A DNA stretch of 40,676 bases from JAVBMJ01 sp031552535 (lineage in GTDB: Bacteria; Bacteroidota; Bacteroidia; Bacteroidales; Rikenellaceae). The stretch lies in contig JAVBMJ010000081.1 in assembly GCA_031552535.1 (NCBI GenBank), positions 1 through 40,676 on the forward strand. Reading direction: 5' to 3'. How positions within the stretch are numbered: the stretch's first letter is position 1; the number at the start of each line of letters is the position of its first letter. Of this stretch, positions 7,915 through 16,917 are shown piece after piece. A program made the translations under genes and the position numbers. The notes below the pieces were generated by a model, which searched no databases, was not told the DNA's origin, and was given only the letters and a program-made list of their open reading frames with translations.

Positions 7915-9489
7915 ATGAAGTTCGAACTACTTGACATTTTGATTTTCGTTGTTTACTGCGTACTCGTGGTAGGCCTCGGATTGTGGGTTTCGCGTGAGAA
8001 AAAAGGAGTCAAGAAAGACTCCAAGGACTATTTTCTGGCCAGCAAGGCTCTGCCCTGGTGGGCTGTGGGGGCATCACTGATAGCATCGAACATAAGTGCC
8101 GAGCAGTTTATCGGCATGTCGGGTTCGGGCTTTGCAATAGGCATGGGGATAGCCTCCTATGAGTTTATGGCGGCTTTGACTCTGGTTATAGTGGCCATGT
8201 TCTTTTTGCCTATCTACCTGCATCGCGGGATTTATACGATGCCGCAGTTCCTTGAGCACCGTTTCGACACGAGGGTGAAGAGCGTTATGGCTATTTTCTG
8301 GCTGGCGGTATTCGTATTTGTCAACCTCACTTCGATACTCTATTTAGGGGCGCTCGCCATACATAATATGATGGGTGTCGACCTTATGTGGGGTATTATC
8401 GGACTCGCTCTTTTTGCCGTGGGTTACTCAATTTACGGCGGCCTTAAGGCGGTGGCATGGACTGATGTCATACAGGTGGTTTTCCTTATCGGAGGAGGAC
8501 TGGTCACTACATATGTGGCCTTTAAGATGTTGGGTGAGGGAGACGTGTGGGGCGGAATCAAAGAACTGGCGGACAAGGCTCCCGGAAAATTTGATATGAT
8601 ACTCGACAAGTCGCATCCGTCGTATAAGGAATTGCCGGGCCTGGGAGTGCTTATAGGGGGGCTTTGGGTGGCGAATCTATATTACTGGGGATGCAACCAG
8701 TATATCATCCAGCGTGCGTTGGCCTCAAAATCTATCGACCAGGCGCAAAAGGGGCTTATATTTGCAGGATATCTCAAATTGCTGCTTCCGTTGATTGTGG
8801 TAATTCCCGGTATCATAGCTTTCGTTATGGTCAAAGACGGGATGATACCGGACATAGGCAAGCCTGACAACGCTTATCCGGTGCTTTTGTCGATGATACC
8901 TACTGGAGTCCGCGGCTTGGCCTTCGCCGCTCTGGTAGCGGCCATAATCAGTTCGCTGGCTTCGATGATGAACTCCATTTCGTCGATATTCACGCTCGAT
9001 ATATATAAACCATTTATCAATAAAGGGGCCTCGGAGGGCAACTTGGTGACGACCGGGCGCATAACGAGCATCGTGGCCATAGGCATAGCGTGCCTTGTGG
9101 CTCCGGTGCTGAGCAATCTTGATCAAGCGTTCCAGTATATTCAGGAATTCACCGGTTTCGTAAGCCCCGGGGCGTTGGCAATTTTCCTTGCCGGATTCTT
9201 CTATAAACGGGCGACTTCCAACGGGGCGTTGGCAGCGGCGTTGGGGACATTCGTATTTTCCGGGCTGTTCTACTGGTTGGTGCCGGGCTTGCCGTTTATG
9301 GATCGCATGGGAATCGTATTCCTGATGTGCCTGGGGTTGATAGTTTTGTTCGCATTGATCGAGAATAAGCCGGTCGACAATATGAAGGTGTCGTATCCTA
9401 AAGAGTTGTTTAAAACAACCACGGCATTTAAAGTTGGTGCAGCCGGCATAATTGCCATATTGGTGTTCCTTTACGCTATCTGGTGGTAG
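7915..9489 (+). CDS. Sodium:solute symporter family transporter (SGLT-like, likely sugar)
   Basis: A 524-residue protein with about 13-14 hydrophobic segments, of the SSS family with the LeuT fold. It has SGLT-type motifs: an early ASLIASNISAEQFIGMSGSGFAIG (residues 54 onward), GLKAVAWTDVIQ near residue 176, and AALVAAIISSLASMMNS near residue 340, where conserved Ser residues contribute to the sodium site. Family members of this branch import glucose or galactose with sodium. Following a mutarotase and a sugar nucleotidyltransferase, import of a hexose is the natural reading. A strong terminator follows. Confidence 0.92.
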   Translation: MKFELLDILIFVVYCVLVVGLGLWVSREKKGVKKDSKDYFLASKALPWWAVGASLIASNISAEQFIGMSGSGFAIGMGIASYEFMAALTLVIVAMFFLPIYLHRGIYTMPQFLEHRFDTRVKSVMAIFWLAVFVFVNLTSILYLGALAIHNMMGVDLMWGIIGLALFAVGYSIYGGLKAVAWTDVIQVVFLIGGGLVTTYVAFKMLGEGDVWGGIKELADKAPGKFDMILDKSHPSYKELPGLGVLIGGLWVANLYYWGCNQYIIQRALASKSIDQAQKGLIFAGYLKLLLPLIVVIPGIIAFVMVKDGMIPDIGKPDNAYPVLLSMIPTGVRGLAFAALVAAIISSLASMMNSISSIFTLDIYKPFINKGASEGNLVTTGRITSIVAIGIACLVAPVLSNLDQAFQYIQEFTGFVSPGALAIFLAGFFYKRATSNGALAAALGTFVFSGLFYWLVPGLPFMDRMGIVFLMCLGLIVLFALIENKPVDNMKVSYPKELFKTTTAFKVGAAGIIAILVFLYAIWW

Positions 9490-9512
9490 AAGCCGGCTAT
9501 TGCCATATATGG

Positions 9513-9551
9513 CACGGCCCCGAATTCATAATTCGGGGCCGTGTTGTTTTT
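9513..9551 (+). terminator. Intrinsic terminator after the symporter
   Basis: A perfect 13-base stem (CACGGCCCCGAAT at 9513-9525, partner at 9531-9543) with a 5-base loop, followed by TTGTTTTT. It lies 24 bases after the symporter stop. It may also limit transcription arriving from rubrerythrin on the other strand, though no U tract exists there. Confidence 0.9.
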
Positions 9552-9590
9552 CAATGGCTGGATAAAATCTTCCAGACTCTCTTTCTAATT

Positions 9591-10169
9591 CTAATAATTG
9601 GTCTTCTTCGGTTCGAAATACGCCTGCGGATGGTTGCACGAGGGACACTCGGCTGGAGCTTCTTTACCTGTGTGTACATATCCGCAGTTGCGGCACTGCC
9701 ACTCGATGGGCTCGTCGCGCTCGAATACTTTGTCATCGACCACCCTCTGGAGTAACTTGCGGTAACGCGCCTCGTGTTCGGCCTCGACCCTTGCGATAGC
9801 CCTGAATGTCGCGGCGATCACCGGAAACCCTTCCTCGTCGGCAACTTTTGCAAAATCGGGATAAAGCGATCCCCACTCTTCGAGTTCACCTTCGGCAGCC
9901 TCTTTCAGATTATCGGCAGTGGTCGATATCACGCCGGCCGGATATGAAGCCGTAATCTCGACCATTCCTCCTTCGAGGAACTTGAAAAATTTCTTGGCAT
10001 GCTCTTTTTCCTGCTCGGCTGTTTCGGTGAATACCCCGGCGATCTGCTCGTATCCTTCTTTCTTCGCTACACTTGCAAAGAAAGTATACCGGTTGCGAGC
10101 TTGTGATTCGCCTGCAAATGCTTTCAATAGATTCTGTTCGGTACGTGTACCTTTTACACTCTTTTTCAT
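9591..10169 (-). CDS. rbr: Rubrerythrin
   Basis: A 192-residue non-haem di-iron peroxidase that reduces hydrogen peroxide in anaerobes. The N-terminal ferritin-like four-helix domain holds the ExxH and E ligands (AFAGESQARNRY, then AEQEKEHAKKF, then ARVEAEHEARY). The C-terminal rubredoxin domain has two zinc-ribbon-like Cys pairs (CRNCGY and CPSC) that bind one iron. The frame extends upstream to 10220. I prefer the ATG at 10169 (MKKSVKGT), which gives the usual family length and lies downstream of the likely transcription start. It stands alone and fits an oxygen-exposed anaerobe. Confidence 0.95.
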   Translation of the reverse strand: MKKSVKGTRTEQNLLKAFAGESQARNRYTFFASVAKKEGYEQIAGVFTETAEQEKEHAKKFFKFLEGGMVEITASYPAGVISTTADNLKEAAEGELEEWGSLYPDFAKVADEEGFPVIAATFRAIARVEAEHEARYRKLLQRVVDDKVFERDEPIEWQCRNCGYVHTGKEAPAECPSCNHPQAYFEPKKTNY

Positions 10170-10236
10170 ATCATTTATAGTTACTTGGTTATTCTGTCGC
10201 CGGGACCTTTTACCCCTCATGCGTTTTGCTCATTGA

Positions 10237-10244
10237 CAAAGGTA
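10237..10244 (-). promoter_or_regulatory. -7 box of rubrerythrin
   Basis: Minus-strand TACCTTTG matches TAnnTTTG. Transcription would start near 10230, giving a leader of about 60 bases before the ATG at 10169 and supporting that start. The -33 element is not clear. Confidence 0.5.
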
Positions 10245-10369
10245 AGTTAAAAAAATATGATATAATCCATTGCGGTTATAATATATTTTTATGATACTAT
10301 AAGTAAAATTTATATAAATGGGAGGCCGTGATACGTCGCCACTCCTTACTTTGCCTGAGGCAGACCCTC

Positions 10370-11242
10370 TTAGAATGTAGCCATAAGTCCAACCCCGAGC
10401 ACCTCTTTGATTTGCAACGCCGGCGACGACGTGCCGTCCTTTTTCATGATTTTTGTGTCGTCGTCGTAAATCATGCTGAAAGTCAGGTTAGCCGAAAACC
10501 ATTTGTTGATCTTCATAACCACTTGAGTGTCCCATGTCATGTCGATGTTTTGCGGTTTTTCGAGGTAATTCGAGAATAGAGTGAGACGGGAATATACCGT
10601 CATATTGGGCAGAAATTCATATTTGGCTTCGGCTGTGGCATTTGCCCCGAATTCCGATAACATATGTTTTCCCGGTGTGACTCCGTAGGCTCCCCCCTCA
10701 GACAGGTTGTCGCTGAGTACAAAAGTGCCGCGCCATGCCGCAGGCGACAATGTGGCTGTAAACCATTTATTGGGGGTGTATGTAAATCCCACCCCCGCAG
10801 TCAGATAACCCGGAGCCATGAACTGTGATATGACATTGTCTGGATCCACATCATAGTTGTATCCTTGGGCGAACTGTGTATTGAAATTCATGAAAGTACT
10901 GGCGTACCAATACTTCGATATTTTGTAGCCGTAAGTTGACGAGAGGTAGATCTTGTCGTTGGTTTTGCGCGTTCCGTTTGTCGTGGTGCGGTTTAGTCCG
11001 TATCCCAGTTCCAAACGGTTGTTCCATATCCTTTTATCCTTTTTATAATCGAGGCTGTATGCGAATCCGAGGTCGAAGGCCAGCGAACCGTCGCCGCCTG
11101 CCGCCCAGTTGCTGAGGCTTACCTGCGACATATTGATTCCCGCGGTACCGGTATGGGTCCAATATTTTACCGTATCGGGCTGCTGGGCTTTGGCCGGATA
11201 AAAAATAGACATCAGGATAATAGATGCAAACAGTTTCTTCAT
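10370..11242 (-). CDS. DUF3078-type outer-membrane protein
   Basis: About 290 residues. A signal peptide (MKKLFASIILMSIFYPAKAQ) is followed by alternating aromatic and polar strands typical of an outer-membrane beta barrel, ending in a terminal Phe (GLMATF), the usual barrel-assembly signal. The block WTHTGTAGINMSQVSLSNWA after the signal peptide resembles the DUF3078 family of Bacteroidetes, whose function is unknown. The frame is open to 11287, but the ATG at 11242 places the signal peptide at the N terminus. It lies downstream of yggS on the same strand with 125 bases between. Confidence 0.82.
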   Translation of the reverse strand: MKKLFASIILMSIFYPAKAQQPDTVKYWTHTGTAGINMSQVSLSNWAAGGDGSLAFDLGFAYSLDYKKDKRIWNNRLELGYGLNRTTTNGTRKTNDKIYLSSTYGYKISKYWYASTFMNFNTQFAQGYNYDVDPDNVISQFMAPGYLTAGVGFTYTPNKWFTATLSPAAWRGTFVLSDNLSEGGAYGVTPGKHMLSEFGANATAEAKYEFLPNMTVYSRLTLFSNYLEKPQNIDMTWDTQVVMKINKWFSANLTFSMIYDDDTKIMKKDGTSSPALQIKEVLGVGLMATF

Positions 11243-11367
11243 TATATGTTTGATTTGTAGTGAATATACAATATACTCCAAAGTCATCGGGAATTTTACC
11301 CGGATCGCATCACTTTCTATACATTATCCATGCCAATCGGGCGTCATACCGTCAGACAATCGGGTTG

Positions 11368-12021
11368 TTACCTCTGGCCGAAGATCAGACTGCCTATTCG
11401 CACCATCGTGCTGCCTTCCTCTATCGCTTCGCCATAATCCGAAGTCATGCCCAGAGACAAAATGTCGAACTGCGGGCCTAATGTGGCTTTTGCTTCGGTA
11501 AACATGCGGTTCACCTCGCGAAATTCACCCCGCACCTGCCGCATGTCGCCTGTATTCGAGGCAATGGCCATCATTCCGCGTATATCTACGTGTTCGAGCG
11601 TCCGCCACTGCCCGCCGGATATATACGCCTCCAGATCCTTTGCGTCCCAACCGTGTTTGCTTTCTTCCACGGCAATGCGAACCTCCAGAAGTACCCCCAC
11701 ACGGCGTTCCGCCCTGGCTGCCTCGCGGTCGATCACATCGAGCAGCCGCTGTGAATCTACGGAATGTATGAGGTGTACGAATGGGATAATACTTCGCACC
11801 TTGTTCGTTTGAAGGTGTCCGATCTGATGCCATCGTATGTCTTGTGGCAGTTGTTCATGCTTGGCGCACATCTCCTGTGGACGGCTCTCCCCGAAGTCGC
11901 GTTGTCCCTCACGGTAAGCTTCCATGATGTCGCCGGGGGGATGTGTCTTCGACACAGCCACAAGCGTTACTCCGGCTGGCAATTTTTTTCTGATCGATAC
12001 TATTCTGTCGGCAATCCCCAT
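11368..12021 (-). CDS. yggS: YggS/PROSC family pyridoxal-phosphate homeostasis protein
   Basis: About 217 residues, a single-domain PLP-binding protein with the fold of the alanine racemase N-terminal domain. It has no known catalytic activity and buffers PLP in the cell. The PLP lysine lies in VAVSKTHP near residue 20; other family motifs are the WHQIGHLQTNKVR block and LSLGMTSDY near the C terminus, where Ser and Thr hold the phosphate. The frame is open to 12072. I prefer the ATG at 12021 (MGIADRI) because a -7 box at 12039-12046 puts the transcription start near 12033; the ATG at 12051 is possible. It is divergent from the dipeptidase gene. Confidence 0.93.
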   Translation of the reverse strand: MGIADRIVSIRKKLPAGVTLVAVSKTHPPGDIMEAYREGQRDFGESRPQEMCAKHEQLPQDIRWHQIGHLQTNKVRSIIPFVHLIHSVDSQRLLDVIDREAARAERRVGVLLEVRIAVEESKHGWDAKDLEAYISGGQWRTLEHVDIRGMMAIASNTGDMRQVRGEFREVNRMFTEAKATLGPQFDILSLGMTSDYGEAIEEGSTMVRIGSLIFGQR

Positions 12022-12027
12022 GACAGG

Positions 12028-12058
12028 TTTTTTATTTACAAATATATTCATATTTTTG
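12028..12058 (+). promoter_or_regulatory. Promoter of the C69 dipeptidase gene
   Basis: TTTT at 12028-12031 is followed after 19 bases by TATTTTTG (12051-12058), a perfect -7 box. Transcription would start near 12064, 20 bases before the ATG at 12084. It overlaps the opposing yggS promoter. Confidence 0.55.
12039..12046 (-). promoter_or_regulatory. -7 box of yggS
   Basis: Minus-strand TATATTTG is a perfect -7 box, with a TTTG at 12073-12070 but a longer than usual spacer of 23 bases. It lies 4 bases from the -7 box of the divergent dipeptidase gene. Confidence 0.5.
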
Positions 12059-12083
12059 TTGATTGCGAACAAATAAAAACGAT

Positions 12084-13754
12084 ATGAAAAAACTTATCCT
12101 GACTACCACGGCACTATTGTTTGCCGTGGTTCCGCAGCCTTCCGAAGGATGTACCAACATTCTGGTGACCAAAGGCGCTTCGAGCGACGGGTCTACTATG
12201 ATAACCTATGCCGCAGATTCTCACACGCTTTACGGCGAATTGTATTTCCGTCCTGCGCGGGATTATAAAAAAGGGGAAATGCTTAAGATATACGAATGGG
12301 ACACAGGTCGTTACCTGGGTGAAATACCCCAGGTGGCCCATACATACCAAACAATAGGTAATGTTAACGAACACCAGTTGATGATAGCCGAAACGACTTA
12401 CGGAGGACGTCCCGAGCTGGAAGACTCGACCGGTGTTATGGACTACGGATCGTTGATCTATATCGCGTTGCAGCGGGCCAAAACAGCCCGTGAGGCTATT
12501 TCAGTGATCACCTCGCTCATTGCGGAGCATGGCTATGCTTCGAGCGGCGAATCGTTTTCGATAGCCGATCCCAATGAGGTTTGGATTTTGGAGATGATAG
12601 GCAAGGGGACTAAAATAGTCGACGGGAAGAATGTCCGTAAAGGCGCCGTATGGGTGGCGGTGAAAATTCCCGACGGCTACGTTTCTGCGCATGCCAATCA
12701 GGCCCGCATCACCAACCTTCCCCGTAAAGACCCGGCAAACTGCCTTTACAGCGACGATGTGATATCGTTTGCCCGCGAGATGGGCTATTACGACGGCCCG
12801 GATTCGGGGTTCAGTTTTTCCGACACATATGCTCCTCTCGAGTTCGGCACGATGCGGGGTTGTGAAGCGAGGGTTTGGAGCGTTTTCCGCAAAATGGCTC
12901 CGGGTATGGACGCTTTCCTCGACTATGCAATGGGCAAGAATCCGAAAAACCGGATGCCACTATATGTCAAGCCTTCGGAGAAAGTATCATTGAAACAGGT
13001 CATGGATATGATGCGCGACCATTACGAGGGAACCCCGATGGATATGTGCAACGACATAGGTGCCGGCGGGCACAACCTGCCTTATCGTTGGAGGCCGATG
13101 CATTTCGAGGTCGATGGTGTTGGTTATCTCAACGAAAGGGCTGTGGCGACACAGCAAACAGGATTCTGGTTCGTTTCCCAGGCCCGCAGTTGGCTTCCCG
13201 ACCCGATAGGGTGCATCAACTGGTTCGGGGTCGACGACGCCGGGACATCGTGCCTGACGCCTATCTATTGTTCGTCGAAGCGCGTACCCGAATGTTTTGC
13301 CGAAGGCAACGGTGCGATGACACAATATTCTCCCACATCGGCGTTTTGGATTTTCAACCGCGTTACAAACTTCGCTTACCTGCGCTACGACCGCATAAGT
13401 GCCGATATAATGAAGGTGGTGAATGCCTGGGAGAACTCGCACATAGAACGCACGCCCGCGGTCGATGCCGCGGCACAATTGCTTTATAAAACCAATCCGC
13501 AAAAGGCAATAGATTTCCTGACCGATTACAGTGTGAATACAGCCCGGGAAATGTTCAATATCTGGGTGGAGCTCGACCGCTACCTGTTGGTGAAATATAT
13601 CGACGGTAATGTCAAGAAAGAGAAGGACGGTGTTTTTGAGGACAACGGCCACGGGGTGGGGATTCCGGTGATGCCCGAGTTCCCGGGTTATAACGATAAG
13701 TGGAAACGCGCCGTGAGCGAAGATAACGGCGAGGTGCTGAAAGAAGTAAAATAG
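12084..13754 (+). CDS. C69 (formerly U34) family dipeptidase, exported
   Basis: A 556-residue N-terminal-nucleophile hydrolase of the PepD type. A signal peptide (MKKLILTTTALLFAVVP) ends just before C23 of C-T-N-I-L-V-T-K-G-A. In this family the Cys becomes the N-terminal nucleophile after cleavage, so the peptide serves both export and activation. The family cleaves dipeptides and related small peptides. The ATG at 12084 is chosen over the frame's first start at 12063, which lies upstream of the signal peptide and near the transcription start. It reads in the same direction as lpdA, 60 bases ahead of it. Confidence 0.92.
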   Translation: MKKLILTTTALLFAVVPQPSEGCTNILVTKGASSDGSTMITYAADSHTLYGELYFRPARDYKKGEMLKIYEWDTGRYLGEIPQVAHTYQTIGNVNEHQLMIAETTYGGRPELEDSTGVMDYGSLIYIALQRAKTAREAISVITSLIAEHGYASSGESFSIADPNEVWILEMIGKGTKIVDGKNVRKGAVWVAVKIPDGYVSAHANQARITNLPRKDPANCLYSDDVISFAREMGYYDGPDSGFSFSDTYAPLEFGTMRGCEARVWSVFRKMAPGMDAFLDYAMGKNPKNRMPLYVKPSEKVSLKQVMDMMRDHYEGTPMDMCNDIGAGGHNLPYRWRPMHFEVDGVGYLNERAVATQQTGFWFVSQARSWLPDPIGCINWFGVDDAGTSCLTPIYCSSKRVPECFAEGNGAMTQYSPTSAFWIFNRVTNFAYLRYDRISADIMKVVNAWENSHIERTPAVDAAAQLLYKTNPQKAIDFLTDYSVNTAREMFNIWVELDRYLLVKYIDGNVKKEKDGVFEDNGHGVGIPVMPEFPGYNDKWKRAVSEDNGEVLKEVK

Positions 13755-13814
13755 GGTGTGTCGTGTCCCTGGGAGTTGCCAAAAAGCAGGCATTGCCCGG
13801 GCTCAAATTTCGAT

Positions 13815-15224
13815 ATGGATATGAAATATGATATTGTAGTTATAGGCAGCGGCCCCGGGGGCTATGTTGCGGCGATACGCGCATCGCAATTGGGTAAAAG
13901 CGTGGCTGTCGTAGAGAAGGCGGAACTGGGCGGCGTCTGCCTCAATTGGGGATGTATTCCAACTAAAGCTCTACTCAAGAGCGCCCATGTTTACGGATAT
14001 ATGGCTTCAGCTGCGACCTACGGTGTCGATCTTGAGGTGCCGGCCAAAGCCAATCTCGAAGCGATGGTTGGGCGTAGCCGTACGGTGGCCGCCACGATGA
14101 GCAAAGGCGTGGAATTCCTGCTTAAAAAGAATAACATCCAGGTTATCAGCGGACGCGCATCGCTCGAAGGCGAGGGTAGGGTGAAGGTTGTCCTCAGCCG
14201 CGACGGATCGGAGTCGGTGATCGAAGCCGCCCACATAATTCTTGCCACGGGAGCCCGTCCGCGTGACATGGCTTTTATACCGGTCGATGGCGAGCGTATC
14301 ATTACTTCGCGCGAGGCGCTTGCGCTGACACGCATGCCACAGAGTATTATCGTGATCGGTTCGGGAGCAATAGGATGCGAATTTGCCAATTTCTACGCTT
14401 TGCTCGGAGTGAAGGTCACTATTGTGGAGTATCTCCCCACGATACTGCCTCTGGCCGATGAGGAGGTGTCGAAATATATGGAGCGGTCATTCAGGAAGTT
14501 GCGTGCCACAGTGATGACTTCCACCACGGTAAAGGCTGTTTCGTTCGACCATGTCAGCGGTATGTGCCATGTGGAGGTGGAGAGCAAAAAAGGCCCGGAG
14601 ACACTCGAAGCCGAGGTAGTACTTTCGGCTGTAGGGATAAAATCGAATATCGAGAACCTCGGGCTCGAAGCACTGAGTGTGGTTGTGGAGAGGGATAAAA
14701 TTGTGGTGGACGGCTTCGGGCGTACCAATGTCGCGGGGATTTATGCGATAGGCGACATAGTTTCATCACCGGCGTTGGCCCATGTTGCTTCGGCCGAGGC
14801 TATTGTCTGTGTTGAAAAAATCTGCGGACTCGATCCTGCTCCGGTAGATGTCACGGCAATACCATCGTGTACCTATACCAATCCGGAGGTCGCATCGGTG
14901 GGGCTTACAGAAAAAGAGTGTACGGACAAAGGATATACGGTTAAGGTGGGACGTTTCCCGTTCACTGCGTCGGGTAAGGCCACGGCTATGGGCGACCGCG
15001 ACGGATTCGTCAAGTTGATATTCGATGCTTCCAACGACCGGCTTTTGGGCACCCACATGGTCGGGACAGGGGTTACGGAGTTGGTCTCGGGTGTTACGCT
15101 GGGAAAAAACCTCGAAGTAACAGCTCACGGGATACTTAAAACGGTTTATCCGCATCCCACTATGAGCGAAGGTATCCCCGAAGCTGCGGCATCGGCGCTC
15201 GGTGAGGCGATACACACCACCTGA
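13815..15224 (+). CDS. lpdA: Dihydrolipoyl dehydrogenase
   Basis: About 469 residues. It is the E3 flavoprotein that reoxidises dihydrolipoamide with NAD in 2-oxoacid dehydrogenase and glycine-cleavage complexes. The FAD-binding GSGPGG is at residues 11-16, the redox disulfide C42-x4-C47 in GGVCLNWGC, the NAD-binding GSGAIGCEFA near residue 180, and the C-terminal His-Glu pair in HPTMSE. The frame is open from 13758, but the first 19 residues are not family-like. ATGs at 13815 and 13821 are both possible. No E1 or E2 genes are adjacent, so its partner complex is unknown. Confidence 0.95.
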   Translation: MDMKYDIVVIGSGPGGYVAAIRASQLGKSVAVVEKAELGGVCLNWGCIPTKALLKSAHVYGYMASAATYGVDLEVPAKANLEAMVGRSRTVAATMSKGVEFLLKKNNIQVISGRASLEGEGRVKVVLSRDGSESVIEAAHIILATGARPRDMAFIPVDGERIITSREALALTRMPQSIIVIGSGAIGCEFANFYALLGVKVTIVEYLPTILPLADEEVSKYMERSFRKLRATVMTSTTVKAVSFDHVSGMCHVEVESKKGPETLEAEVVLSAVGIKSNIENLGLEALSVVVERDKIVVDGFGRTNVAGIYAIGDIVSSPALAHVASAEAIVCVEKICGLDPAPVDVTAIPSCTYTNPEVASVGLTEKECTDKGYTVKVGRFPFTASGKATAMGDRDGFVKLIFDASNDRLLGTHMVGTGVTELVSGVTLGKNLEVTAHGILKTVYPHPTMSEGIPEAAASALGEAIHTT

Positions 15225-15340
15225 TTTATATCACTAAAACGCATCACACCAAGCGCGACAGAACATTTATTGCCCTGAAAATCAATGAATTTTTTATGGA
15301 TTTATTGATCTTCGGATGTCATTTAAAATCTCCGGCTTTC

Positions 15341-16782
15341 ATGAGGTATATTTGGGTTACTATATTTGCTGCAATATTGCATGTTGCAGCAAATGGTGCT
15401 GTCTCAAGGCATGAACCAGACAGCCGGGATAGCCTGAAGTCCTTGCTGCCTTCCGCATTCCTAACCGTTCGCTAATCATTCTCGATGTACGCATCGTTCA
15501 GAAAGAGGATTGGACGGTGCTTTACCGCATACCGGAGCATCCGGCTTTCGACTTGCTCCTCACGCCGGAAACTGAGCGGGAGATCCTCAGCGAAATTAAC
15601 TGGCGGCGGCGTATGTTGGGTAGCGACACCCTGCTGACCGCTGACTATTTCTACGTTTGGAAGCCCTATTTCGATTGGCTGCAAAACGAAGACCCACACT
15701 ATAGGGTAGTGGCAGCTCTCGCCACCGGCAACGAGTACAGGAACTCCAAGAAGTTCAACAGCTCTCCAGGGAGCCGGAGGCTCATGTTCCGCACATTGAA
15801 TATCAACGATACGATAGTAGTCTGCAACTCCTTTGACCCGCTCTTTAAGAAGGGAGATATGATTCTTTCGATAAACGGCGTTACCATGCCTGAGTATATG
15901 AAATACAACTACGCAGATCGTTATGCGGCTCCCCTGCAATTTATGCTCTACTATTATTACAGTTTTGCGGTCGATAAGTTTCAAGTCAGGCTCGTAAGGG
16001 AGGGCAAAGAGATGGAATTCGAGACAACGGGCCTCCACCCTGACGACAAAGAGCTCAACAGGCGGCTGATGGACGAGGAATACAACATACAAACATTCCC
16101 CGAAGCCAGGTGCGGATATATACAAATCAAAAAATTCTATCCTGTCAACACAAGACTTATCGGGATAATCCGTAATGCCATATTGGATTTCAAGAAAAAC
16201 GGGTGCACAAATGTAGTCCTCGACTTGCGCACCAATCCCGGAGGCAACGGACATGCGTTCGACAAATTGCTCTCGATATTCATCGACCGGCCTGTCGTGC
16301 CCTATATCAAAAGTCAGAAATTAAAGGTATCCACACAGACGCTCGAAGATTACAAATTCATCACGCCTGATATGATCGGAACATTGGTCGACATCCCGGA
16401 CAAATATCTGGTGAAAGAGTTCAAGACCGACCCGAAAATGTATGTCGGTGGCATGAATTACTATGTGATGGTTAGCCGCTACACAGGATCTGTAGCTGCA
16501 TCTTTTGTGAATGCCCTGCAATATAACGGTGCGGCGGCGTTGGTTGGGGAACCGTTGATGCGTAACGCTTTAAAATACGGCGAAGCGATTCGGGGTGGGG
16601 AGATATTGCCTGCGTTATTGGTTGCCCAATCAATATCAACAACTGAGATTGACGAGTATACCAAGGCTGTGGATGGAGTTATAATGCCGGATATTCCGAT
16701 CCATTTTATTGCCAAAGATTATCTTACGGGCAAAGACGCGATGCTGGAAAAACTTTTAAGCATTATCCCGAACAACAACTAA
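15341..16782 (+). pseudogene. S41 family peptidase-like gene, probably frameshifted near the 5' end
   Basis: The body from about 15433 to 16782 encodes an S41-like protein. A PDZ-like turn (KKGDMILSING) is followed by LDLRTNPGGNGHAF and a catalytic-Ser region with TGSVAASF, then GAAALVGEPL. In this frame a TAG at 15430 blocks any upstream start; the only starts are internal (GTG at 15517). In another frame an ATG at 15341 gives a clean signal peptide (MRYIWVTIFAAILHVAANGA) followed by 24 residues up to a stop at 15473-15475. The two frames overlap only over 15433-15475, so a single -1 shift would join signal peptide and protease. It is either a recent frameshift mutation or a sequencing error. 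Such enzymes usually act in the envelope, so loss of the signal peptide would inactivate it. Confidence 0.7.
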
Positions 16783-16791
16783 GGCGCGTTA

Positions 16792-16912
16792 ATGTCTAAA
16801 TTTCCTGTGGAAATATGGCATGGGCGCCTCAAAATATTTATCGTTTCTTTCTGGTCTCTTTTCGACGAAAATCCCGGGCCCATAAAGTACGCTTGCGTAT
16901 CGAGTGATGCCC
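16792..16912. repeat. Palindromic element copy E (decayed)
   Basis: Decayed relative of element B in opposite orientation. It keeps TGTCTAAATTTCC (16793-16805), then a 16-mer TATTTATCGTTTCTTT (16835-16850) that is the exact reverse complement of 38908-38923 in copy B, then ACGAAAATC (16865-16873) and a CATA...TATCGAG trace of the core. It lies between the S41 gene and sufB, whose stop codons face each other. Confidence 0.6.
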
Positions 16913-16917
16913 CAACT

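Noticed and set aside
15348..15370. Two TATATTTG -7-like boxes within the signal-peptide coding part of the S41-like gene.
   Set aside because: They coincide with codons for the hydrophobic segment, have no -33 partner, and would miss the start codon.
15472..16254. A 260-codon minus-strand frame opposite the S41-like gene.
   Set aside because: No domain or composition of a real protein; the plus strand has clear S41 motifs.
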